Origin: Saccoglossus kowalevskii
Lineage: Eukaryota; Hemichordata; Enteropneusta; Harrimaniidae
Reading direction: 5' to 3'
NCBI RefSeq assembly: GCF_000003605.2
Contig: NW_003129364.1
Location: 53,032-100,287 of the forward strand
Length of the DNA: 47,256 nt
The position numbers and the translations under genes were made by a program. Under the pieces are notes generated by a model. That model searched no databases, was not told the DNA's origin, and was given only the letters and a program-made list of their open reading frames with translations. Shown here one piece after another: positions 30,055-38,248 of the stretch (positions within the stretch are counted from its first letter, which is position 1; every line of letters begins with the position of its first letter).

Positions 30055-30507
30055 CTAGTCGTCTTTTGTTGCTTCGTGTAAGTACGCGATAAGGTCTATT
30101 CTGTCTTGCTTTGATGGCAATGGTTTGAAAAACGTCTTGGTCCCAGGTACGTAGTTCCCTGGATCGGCCAAGTACTCATCCAGGGTCTGATCGGTCCATG
30201 TGATATCTTTCTCCGTCCACCGATCGAGGTCACGATAGGTGAAACCTTCCAACTCCCCAGCTTTGCGATTGAATAGATTCTGCAAATTCGGTCCGAATTT
30301 GTGTTCGCCTCCCTTTTCTATAGTATGACAGTGTTCACATTCTCGAACGAAGACGTCTCGACCTCTCTGGGGGTCGGACGGTTCCACGACTTCGTCTTTC
30401 TTTGATAGGCTATCTTGTTGGTATTTCGATATTTCAGTCTTTGCCTTGTTTTTTAACTTGTCCAGCTCTGCTGTTGCCTCCGGTACGGATGATGGCTTCT
30501 GTCCCAT
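30055..30507 (-). CDS. divergent cytochrome c lacking the axial methionine, with N-myristoylation motif
   Basis: The protein has 150 residues in one exon. The start is the first ATG after an in-frame TGA at 30568-30570, with A at -3 and G at +4. Residues 1-43 form a charged extension absent from ordinary cytochrome c. The fold follows: haem site C57-E-H-C60-H61, P73, R81, Y91, W104 (Trp59 of horse), Y112 (Tyr67) and F127 (Phe82). At the Met80 position the sequence is PGTKT, so Thr125 replaces the axial ligand, and no Met occurs after residue 1. Horse lysines 8, 13, 72, 73, 86 and 87, which dock oxidase or Apaf-1, correspond to D51, E56, G118, N119, P131 and S132. The N-terminus MGQKPSS fits the N-myristoyltransferase consensus. 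Haem attachment is expected. Normal Met-ligated electron transfer is not; peroxidase-like or Lys-ligated haem is possible. The open frame argues against a decayed pseudogene. Confidence 0.9.
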   Translation of the reverse strand: MGQKPSSVPEATAELDKLKNKAKTEISKYQQDSLSKKDEVVEPSDPQRGRDVFVRECEHCHTIEKGGEHKFGPNLQNLFNRKAGELEGFTYRDLDRWTEKDITWTDQTLDEYLADPGNYVPGTKTFFKPLPSKQDRIDLIAYLHEATKDD

Positions 30508-31166
30508 ATTGACGTATTGCGTGATTAAATGCAGAATAAACAACGCACTGCGATTACACAGTCCCGGTCATTCACTACAAACGATTTACGGGCGTCGATT
30601 CACAAACAGGACGCGCTATTATGATGACCTCCAGTGACCCCAGTATTGAAGAACCTCTAAGCCAGTGTAGCTGACCAAAAAATTCCCTCGAACTAACTAA
30701 AAAACAAACAAAAAGGAGTTACAACATTGTATAATAGAATATAATTTAAGTAAAATAGATAAAGAATTTCCTCCATAATTAAATCTGTCAAAATACGTAA
30801 TTTTGCTAACTTGTAGACAGTTCTGTTATAACTTAGAGAGTACAATCCCACAATGCAATATTCCGCGGACAGGCAGACAGACGAGAATAACTTCCGTGTT
30901 TACGTTGGTTTTAGTGATGGATGTTTTTTATTGTGTTAATACATAGATCGATACGTGCTCTTGGATCCACTGGTATTTCTGATCAAAATTATGGAATACC
31001 AGATATAGAAAATGAGTGGCGAATGAGTGAAAGGTTAGGTAACGAAAGTCGTTCGCGGAAGTTGATATCTGCATCAGGTCATAATTCATTTATTTACGTG
31101 TGTGACATCTTACATGCATGTCTATGATACAATTATACTGTATCGGCAACATTTAATTCGTGTGCC
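30508..31166. promoter_or_regulatory. divergent (bidirectional) promoter region
   Basis: The 659 bp between two divergent start codons should hold both promoters. A CRE-like TGACGTAT is near 30511, just upstream of the cytochrome c ATG. An ETS-type CTTCCG is near 30891. No TATA box is evident at a suitable distance. Upstream ATGs in the right half, such as the short frame at 30921-31127, are probably 5' UTR or intron. Confidence 0.4.
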
Positions 31167-31328
31167 ATGGCAACGTTTGAATCACTTGGCAGCCTCAGAT
31201 CACTGACTGTAGAAGATATGCCGAAACAACCGATAAAACGACTGGAACATGCCATCCGAATGTTTACAAAAGTGGCGATTCCCACCGATCTACAGAGGTT
31301 GTCTCAACATAAAACTAATATTGAGAAG
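31167..31328 (+). CDS. first coding exon of an unidentified gene
   Basis: An ATG in a strong Kozak context (GCCATGG) opens 54 codons ending at a good donor, GAGAAG|GTAGGT. The predicted start is MATFESLGSLRSLTVEDMPK, and the rest is an amphipathic, Lys/Arg-rich helical stretch with no family I recognise. The donor leaves phase 0. A possible second exon follows the acceptor TTTAATTTTGCAG at 31573 and continues IEK-VINICNAHNIQHF in frame. That exon runs into the foldback element at 31651 and no donor was found. Splicing straight to the LRR exon at 36556 would hit a stop after a few codons. The gene may be broken by the insertion, or its later exons lie elsewhere. Confidence 0.5.
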
Positions 31329-31650
31329 GTAGGTATTCTTCTATAGTGATTTTCTTTCTACATTATTTAAGAAATAATATAAGTATAAATTGGTAAAATG
31401 AAAATAGCAACATGTCACGTGATGAACAACGTAAAATGATGACGTACTGATGTGTTGCAGGTGTCACCTAGCTACGTCACGTGTCGAAGGGGATGGTATA
31501 AAATTTATAAACAGTTGTTTTCACAATTAAAATCCCTACGCCATCTACATTATAAAGTTTAATTTTGCAGGTCATAAATATTTGTAACGCTCATAACATT
31601 CAGCATTTTATCTTAGTCCCACGTCTAGCGGGTCTAGCGGGGCTGCATGT

Positions 31651-32253
31651 TAGCCCTGCGTACAGTGCTGTGTGTACGGGGACGCGTTCAGTTGATAGAT
31701 GTCCCCACCACAGCCCTGCGTACAGTGCTGTGTGTACGGGGACGCGTTCAGTTGATAGATGTCCCCACCACAGCCCTGCGTACCTCCATAGACAAAGTTC
31801 GGGAGCACACCGTAATTGGTGCGCAAGTTAAAAATAAGTAGTTTCCCAGCCGAAATCGGTTGAAATGACGATAGTTATCCGTAACAACCATTACAAAGTT
31901 ATCTGAAACTGAAATGTCTTTAAATAACAACTAGTAAAGACGGACAAATTGTAAACGCGTAGGTACCGGAGGAATTATCCACCAAACGCCGCCATTTTTA
32001 ATTTCATTCACGCGAGAGATTACGTTTGTTTTTAGGGCAAAGTAGCCGATTTCATCCACAATTGGACTCCGAACTGGGAGTTCTGGATATATCTGGTAAT
32101 CGATCATTATTTTTGGTACCTGGGCATGTTATTTCATTAAAAAGTTATATTTTTCAAAGTCCCGGACTTTGTCTATGGAGGTACGCAGGGCTGTGGTGGG
32201 GACATCTACCAACCGAACGCGTCCCCGTACACACAGCACTGTACGCAGGGCTA
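31651..32253. mobile_element. foldback element with long terminal inverted repeats
   Basis: The left arm (31651-31806) and right arm (about 32159-32253) are inverted repeats beginning TAGCCCTGCGTACAGTGCTG and diverging near CATAGACAAAG. TA dinucleotides bound both ends. In the left arm a 60-bp unit is duplicated exactly (31652-31711 and 31712-31771), so it is longer than the right arm. The interior has only short frames. It is a non-autonomous element of TA-target type, family uncertain. Confidence 0.75.
31652..31771. repeat. two perfect 60-bp tandem units
   Basis: Two consecutive 60-bp units running from AGCCCTGCGTACAGTG to GTCCCCACCAC are identical. The downstream inverted arm has a single unit, so the duplication postdates formation of the inverted repeat. 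Confidence 0.93.
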
Positions 32254-33077
32254 CCAGCGGGGCTGGAAGTCTTAGAAATATCGCTCACTTTGTAATAGAA
32301 TAGAGATGAACCAAGTTAGTTATTCCTGAGTCCGTATTATACTGGTAAAGATCTTCCTGAGTTCGCATTATACTGATAAAAGGCTCGGGCGGGGCGCGGC
32401 ACGCGTTAAAAAACAACTGTCACGCCATGAAAGTGGTGGACCGCAGCGAGCCGCGCTCGGCAGACGACATTCTGCCAGTCAAAAAAGTGACGCCTGGTCG
32501 TTGCCATGGTAAACGGCGCCCGGAAGCCTGTGGATGACCAAGAACCGACACAGTTCCCTACTGTCATATAACGCCTGACGCTGGACGTGATGTGGTTTTG
32601 AACCATTTCTAAGAAAGAAAACATTTCAAACACAAGAGCCACAAGAGCGTTGAAAAGCATCCAGTTTTTTGTGTCGGTGGTCGGATACAAATTGAATGTG
32701 GTATCAAAGCCAGTAAAACGTTTGGAGGAGAAAGTGATCACGGCAAGCACATTAACTTGTTCCAGCGCTGGTCAATGTGCTACATGCAGTCCATGATTGA
32801 ATCCGGGGATTGAATCCTATGGGAGGCGTAATTCAGGGGCGGATCGATATCTAGGATTCTGGAATAGGGGGGGGGGGCGATAAGTTGGCCTAAGGCCAAG
32901 TTCACGAGCGCCGATGGCTCGAAGCAATGTTGGTTGTTAAAGAGGGGGGCGGCCCCTCGGCCCCCATCTATTAAATCCGCCAATGTAATTGGCCTTCTAA
33001 AGCAAACATACGTATTGTGAAGTCTTTTCATCCAATAAAATATTGGCTGAAGCAGTTATATGAGTGTTTCTGATTTT
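32254..33077. repeat. about 0.8-kb duplicated block, copy 1
   Basis: From about 32266 (GGAAGTCTTAGAAATATCGC) to the N gap the sequence is nearly identical to 33491-34297, in the same orientation. Differences are a 9-bp indel near 32640, a 13-bp insertion in copy 2 near 33754-33766, and homopolymer length changes. It contains the small transposon at 32834-32985. The minus-strand frame 32406-32750 is shifted between copies by these indels and is not called. Confidence 0.85.
32834..32985. mobile_element. 152-bp non-autonomous transposon, 5-bp target duplication (copy 1)
   Basis: The left end is CAGGGGCGGATC and the right end in reverse is CATTGGCGGATT. TAATT flanks both sides (32829-32833 and 32986-32990). 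The ends match those of the element in NR4A intron 5, and the 5-bp duplication length is the same. It is internal to the duplicated block. Confidence 0.75.
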
Positions 33078-33127
33078 NNNNNNNNNNNNNNNNNNNNNNN
33101 NNNNNNNNNNNNNNNNNNNNNNNNNNN
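33078..33127. other. assembly gap (50 N)
   Basis: Exactly 50 N residues, the usual placeholder for a gap of unknown size. It ends copy 1 of the duplicated block. Confidence 0.98.
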
Positions 33128-33147
33128 CAGAACTGTACTCAGGGCTA

Positions 33148-33446
33148 GGTGAAAACAAAGGCCGAAAACTCTTAGAAAACGGTACTTTGGGATGGTTGTT
33201 GAGACTGCCCTGAGCAGTGTAACAAGATTAGCCTGCGTGTTGTAAGCATATAAATTTGATTGTTCAGAATTACTTCAAAGTTGAGTTCCTGTTGTTTTCA
33301 AGTTCTCGATTTTTCACCGGCTTTACGCTCGACGTTCCGCGTTCCTCAGCAGCGCGCGCAGAGCCCCTAGAAATACACGGTACAGTGGTGCGCGTCTTAG
33401 CAACGAGGAATGAGGAACGTCTTGTGACGTAGCTCCGCCCCCGAGA
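33148..33446 (-). repeat. dispersed repeat family B, copy 2
   Basis: This is the reverse complement of the 26286-26561 repeat. Relative to copy 1 of the duplicated block, it sits as an insertion between CAGGGCTA (33142-33147) and the resumption of shared sequence near 33480, so the two block copies differ by its presence. Confidence 0.8.
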
Positions 33447-33474
33447 GTACTAACTAATTCTGATTTCAAAGGTT

Positions 33475-34297
33475 GGCAACCAGCGAGGCTGGAAGTCCTA
33501 GAAATATCGCTCACTTTGTAATAGAATAGAGATGAACCAAGTTAGTTATTCCTGAGTTCGCATTATACTGGTAAAGATCTTCCTGAGTTTGCATTATACT
33601 GATAAAAGGCTCGGGCGGGGCGCGGTACGCGTTAAAAAACAACTGTCACGCCATGAAAGTGGTGGACCGCAGCGAGCAGCGCTCGGCAGACGACATTCTG
33701 CCAGTCAAAAAAGTGACGCCTGGTCGTTGCCATGGTAAACGGCGCCCGGAAGTCTCAATTGGCGGCCTGTGGATGACCAAGAACCGACACAGTTCCCTAA
33801 AGTCATATAACGCCTGACGTCGGACGTGATGTGGTTTTGAACCATTTCTAAGAAAGCAAACATTTCAAACACAAGAGCGTTGAAAAGCATCCATTTTTTT
33901 TTTGTGTCGGTGGTCGGATACAAATTGAATGTGGTATCAAAGCCAGTAAAACGTTTGGAGGAGAAAGTGATCACGGCAAGCACATTAACTTGTTCCAGCG
34001 CTGGTCAATGTGCTACATGCAGTCCATGATTGAATCCTGTGGGAGGCGTAATTCAGGGGCGGATCGATATCTAGGATTCTGGAATAGGGGGGCGATAAGT
34101 TGGCCTAAGGCCAAGTTCACGAGCGCCGATGGCTCGAAGCAACGTTGGTTGTTAAAAATAGGGGGGCGGCGGCCCCTCGGCCCCCATCTATTAAATCCGC
34201 CAATGTAATTGGCCTTCTAAAGCAAACATACGTATTGTGAAGTCTTTTCATCCAATAAAATATTGGCTGAAGCAGTTATATGAGTGTCTCTGATTTT
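33475..34297. repeat. about 0.8-kb duplicated block, copy 2
   Basis: This is the direct-orientation partner of 32254-33077 (offset about 1225 bp including the N gap). It continues past the point where copy 1 is cut by the gap. The second copy of the 152-bp transposon lies inside. Confidence 0.85.
34054..34205. mobile_element. 152-bp non-autonomous transposon, 5-bp target duplication (copy 2)
   Basis: It has the same ends and the same TAATT target duplication (34049-34053 and 34206-34210) as the element at 32834. It was therefore inherited through the block duplication and not inserted separately. Confidence 0.75.
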
Positions 34298-35759
34298 TCC
34301 TTTGAAAATTCTATTTTGGCGCTCGAGGTCCCTCAGAGAGTAAAAAGAACCCCCTCAAGCAAAATCGTGGCTACGGGCATGCACACTGTGGGACGAAACA
34401 AGTAGCTCTTTGCATGGCGATACCCCACAGTTATAAATGTTGTTCCCGATCCCAGAAAAACGCCCCCAACGGTGTCTGGCGAAAGTAGTAAATATTCCAG
34501 TTGCAACCAGTTTTCAGTCTGTTTTCGTGCGGCATACTGCATATATCTTGCATCAAATATGACTACCAGTTTGTGCCTTTTTGCTGTCTGCACACACAAA
34601 AAATCTTCAAGCCACCACTTATTTACGTCAGCGATAAAGTGCAGTGAATAATCGCTCGTTTTCAACGTGAGTATATGGTATTAGAAGTTGTTTACGTTTT
34701 GTCGCTGAAAGTGGGACAGGTCGTCGACCGACTTGTCCAATGTAAACACGCGCTCTTTACAAAATTACTCAAAATTTAGCAGGTGAACTGTGGTTGGAAC
34801 AACGTTATCCAGTGATGAGACTTACTTTGTGGTGTGTGTAAATACCTAGTTGTAGCTTCGATGAAAATGTAACGTGGCCCTGCTGTTTACGGAAATAGTC
34901 CGAAAATGTTCAACCCACAAGAGGTCACTTAAAAGTAAGCCGAGGTCAACGCCTGCGTTTTAAAATCCGGTACATTATTTCATTTATAATCAATGTTTTG
35001 AATTCCAGATTTTCAAAATAATTTAAGACAACGAATTAAGTTGCATTTGGTAATGAAAGAAATATTTTCACCCCATGTCATAACGCAAAAGTTTTAGATG
35101 TAGATCTCTTGACAACCAACGATAAAACTAGTTTCTGGTCATCGTGCATGTCATATAAAATTGTTTTAGAAAAAGTTAATCAAAAGTACTACAGGGAAGG
35201 GTAGAAAGCTGCATCTTAGTTTGATAACATATTTATATCCAATTCTTTGTCTGTAAGATGAATATCTTGTTAATTTTTGCACTTCCAGTCATACTGCATT
35301 GAAATTGGCGTGCACTAGTACTAGACACTCAGATCAACTACCGGTAAAAACAACATGGGGACAGTGCAGTGAAAATGCTTGCTGGATTGAAACAAATTTG
35401 GAAGTACCCCAATTATTTCCTAAGAATTTAAAAAAAAAAAAAAACAGCCAATCACAAAGAATAATATAGTAAAGTTTCAGGAAATTTTTCCAAAAAGTTT
35501 ATTAGCCACAACCAAAAAAATGAAATCCAATGATCCCACTCAACAATTTTGAAAAGCAAACAGTCCCAAATTTCTGCACCTTGTGTTCTTTCATTTGCTC
35601 CATCCCAAACTCCTTCAGCTTACATAAATATTTATCTATAAAGATTAGATTGTGTTATGGAATTTGGATAAATTAGGTCCATTTTCCCTATTGTAAGAAA
35701 AAAATTATTTATTCAGGTTTCCTTGCAGTGCTGGAAAACGCCGCAAGACACCGGCATGT
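34298..35759. other. non-coding; one unassigned ORF
   Basis: A 110-codon minus-strand frame (34333-34665) has even composition but no family I recognise and no splice context, so it is not called. The rest is AT-rich with an A-run near 35429-35444. Confidence 0.4.
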
Positions 35760-35968
35760 TTAACCTTTTGACCACCAGACTTTCTTGCCCAAATTTTTCT
35801 GTACTTTTTTTCTGAAAATGTACCCTAATTTGGAAGACAGCAAACAAAATTTGCAGTTTTTATTCAAACAAATTTGGCTATTTTTGTCCTAATCTTCTGA
35901 AGGAAAATGCAGACTATAAACGGGACTATTTTGTGATAAAAAGAGGAAACCGGTGGTGAAAAGGTTAA
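35760..35968. mobile_element. 209-bp MITE with TTAA ends
   Basis: The left end is TTAACCTTTTGACCACCAG and the right end in reverse is TTAACCTTTTCACCACCGG. The terminal TTAA on both sides fits a TTAA-target transposon (piggyBac or Kolobok type). The interior has no ORF. Confidence 0.6.
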
Positions 35969-36555
35969 GTTTGCTCCCATACATGTGTGCATGTACGTTT
36001 ACAAGTGGGGCAGTTTATACTTATAAACTTAGATTGATTGCTAATCATGTTTGATCATACACGGTTTGCCCTAACATTCATGCATATGTACGTTTGCTAT
36101 CTAGGTTGAAATCTAAGTTGATTTTTAACCATCCAACTGTGCTAGATTCAGGGCAGTGGTTGATTCAGGTTTGAATTGTACAAAGTATGAAAAGTGATGG
36201 GAGAGCTGTACACTTTGGACTATTTATGATAATTGAAGAATACAGTATCAATCAATATGTTTTGTTAGCCAGCATGTTATTTCAATATACTGTATTTTAG
36301 TAATAAAGTGGAGTAATTTAACAGGAGCTATATTTTAAAAAGATTTTTCACTTTTTCTGGAGATACATACATTGAACAAAATTTGACAAAATCGCATGTA
36401 CTACAGGAATTGCCAAAAATGTCCCCACCCCCAATTGCAGATAATCTTAAGTTACATTGATGCAGATTTGTTTTTTTGATAAGCCTGGCTCTGTGTATTG
36501 TGTTATTAAATTATGATCAATATTTACCTTATTTAATTTGTGTTTGTTTTTTCAG
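35969..36555 (+). other. non-coding, ends in the acceptor of the LRR exon
   Basis: AT-rich sequence ending in a strong polypyrimidine tract and acceptor (GTTTGTTTTTTCAG, AG at 36554-36555). It is probably an intron of the LRR gene. The upstream exon was not identified. Confidence 0.5.
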
Positions 36556-36556
36556 A

Positions 36557-38248
36557 ATGATTCCATCTTTAAGTGACCTGTGCCTCAAGACAGTTAGCTG
36601 CCATCTTTCTGTATTACACCAAGAAGTCAGAGAGTTATTACCAACTCTGTTTAAAGAAGCACTGTTACAGAGATTGGCTGACCATGACATGTTCACACAG
36701 GAATACCTGCCATACATTGAAAAGGCCTTGTTTGTGCCAGAGCTGAAATCACTGGACTTTTCTAGCTGCAACCAAATTAATGACAATTTTTTAAAACGTC
36801 TTGCAGATTGTGGATGCAAATTGAAATCTTTTTATATAGGTGACAATGTCAGTACTGACGGTATTACTGCATTCTTAAATCAACAGAATAAACTTACTGA
36901 TTTGAAGTTAATTATCAGTATTATAGATTTGGGGTTTCTTGAGCGGCTTAAAATACCTAATCTCAGAAAAGTGGCACTCAAGATATATGGCTGCTGGACT
37001 GCCAGTGGATACACATGTTGTTCAGAAATACCAAGGGCTCCATTGAAATGTCTCATCCCATTTGTTTCTCATCATGAACTATTGAATGATTTCTCGCTTA
37101 CTTGCGACACAACAGCAATGTTCTTGGGTGATTCTTACATTGTTGAGATAATTACTAGGCTTGGTGAACATCTGAAACATTTTCAGATTGACGGATTGAT
37201 TCCACTGCCTCCTGCATGCATCCATGCTATTGCAAACCACTGTCCAAATATACAGGAACTTAAATTGCAGTCTTATCTGAAATCGAAAGGTGTCAATGAC
37301 AGTGATTTGAAGTGTCTTGCAAACAGCTGTCCAAAGCTGGAAATATTAACACTGTCATCAATCGTGAGCTGTGCAGATGCTAGCTGCTTCCCATCAACGC
37401 TGAATCGGCTCAGTCTATATCCCCGAATTGATGACAGAATCATGCCTCTTTCCCCTTCTTCCTTGAGCTCATTGATAAATCTGGAATACTTGGAGCTTCC
37501 AATGTGGTATTTTACAGCAGATACTGTGTATTCTGTGCTGTCGAGAATAGGAGCCCAGCTGAAAGGGATTCATTTTTTGAACACCAAACAGAAGAACCAA
37601 GATAAAACATTGGAGTGTGCAGTTGTTGACGCAATTGTAAAGTTCTGTTATTCTTTGAAAAGTTTGGAACTATGTTGTTACCATGCTGAGTCAATGGAGG
37701 GACTCCTGTCACTCTTTGTTGATGCTGATAGAGCAATGCGATTATGCCGATTCTGTCTTTCCTGCGACAAGCTAATGTTAGATGTTTCACATATCATCCA
37801 AAATGCCAAACTGTTGCTGTTTGCTTTAACAAATTCGTGTGAAAATATACAAGAATTAGACGTTGACAGCAGGTTTGTTGATGACATGATTTTGATCAAA
37901 CTAGCCATGAATTGTCCTCGGCTTTCTCGTTTGGTGGTACGACCAGCTGGAAGACGCCATGTTTATAAAGATAAGATTACCGATGCTGCAGTATGTAAAT
38001 TAGCTGCCAATTGTCCACTGGAAGAGTTATCACTTATTGAATCGTCTCGCTACTCTCATTTATCAGGCTTTTCTTTGAAAGCGCTTGCAAATTGTTGCCC
38101 GTCATTACAGTCTCTGAGTTTCACCTCTGGTTTCAAGTTTTCTTCCAAAGTGTTTGAGTGCCTGAAGAATTCCTGTGTCAACAGAGTTTCTATCAATGTT
38201 GAATACGATGCCAGTGGTCAAGGTGCTGGGATCCATATTACATCATAA
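36557..38248 (+). CDS. leucine-rich-repeat protein, FBXL/AMN1-like
   Basis: The protein has 563 residues in one exon from ATG 36557, which lies one base after a strong acceptor. The gene therefore has an upstream, probably non-coding, exon. The extended frame upstream of the acceptor is intron. Residues 1-60 form a helical, F-box-like N-terminus (SLSDLCLKTVSCHLS, then LLPTLFKEALLQRLAD). From about residue 60 to 545 come irregular cysteine-containing LRRs, with units such as CPNIQELKLQS, CPKLEILTLSS, LINLEYLELP, CPRLSRLVVRP, CPLEELSLIES and CPSLQSLSF. The aligned NCP/SCP step of these repeats is typical of FBXL substrate receptors and AMN1. No signal peptide or membrane segment was seen. A role as an adaptor of a Skp1-Cullin1 ligase is inferred from the fold only; the F-box itself is not a clear match. 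Confidence 0.85.
   Translation: MIPSLSDLCLKTVSCHLSVLHQEVRELLPTLFKEALLQRLADHDMFTQEYLPYIEKALFVPELKSLDFSSCNQINDNFLKRLADCGCKLKSFYIGDNVSTDGITAFLNQQNKLTDLKLIISIIDLGFLERLKIPNLRKVALKIYGCWTASGYTCCSEIPRAPLKCLIPFVSHHELLNDFSLTCDTTAMFLGDSYIVEIITRLGEHLKHFQIDGLIPLPPACIHAIANHCPNIQELKLQSYLKSKGVNDSDLKCLANSCPKLEILTLSSIVSCADASCFPSTLNRLSLYPRIDDRIMPLSPSSLSSLINLEYLELPMWYFTADTVYSVLSRIGAQLKGIHFLNTKQKNQDKTLECAVVDAIVKFCYSLKSLELCCYHAESMEGLLSLFVDADRAMRLCRFCLSCDKLMLDVSHIIQNAKLLLFALTNSCENIQELDVDSRFVDDMILIKLAMNCPRLSRLVVRPAGRRHVYKDKITDAAVCKLAANCPLEELSLIESSRYSHLSGFSLKALANCCPSLQSLSFTSGFKFSSKVFECLKNSCVNRVSINVEYDASGQGAGIHITS

Noticed and set aside
30508-30543. N-terminal extension of the cytochrome c upstream of MGQK
   Set aside because: It would need a TTG start. 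The only ATG after the in-frame TGA at 30568-30570 is at 30507.
32406-33983. Related minus-strand ORFs in the two duplicated blocks (32406-32750, 33705-33983)
   Set aside because: Similarity comes from the DNA duplication. A 13-bp indel shifts the frame between copies, so coding constraint is not supported, although two indels are multiples of three.
34333-34665. 110-codon minus-strand ORF with protein-like composition
   Set aside because: No family recognised, no splice or promoter context, and it sits amid repeats. A protein search would settle it.
31329-36555. Splicing the orphan exon (31167-31328) directly to the LRR exon
   Set aside because: The donor is phase 0, and joining to A-ATG-ATT at 36556 gives a stop after seven codons. 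The alternative donor three bases later also leads to an immediate stop.
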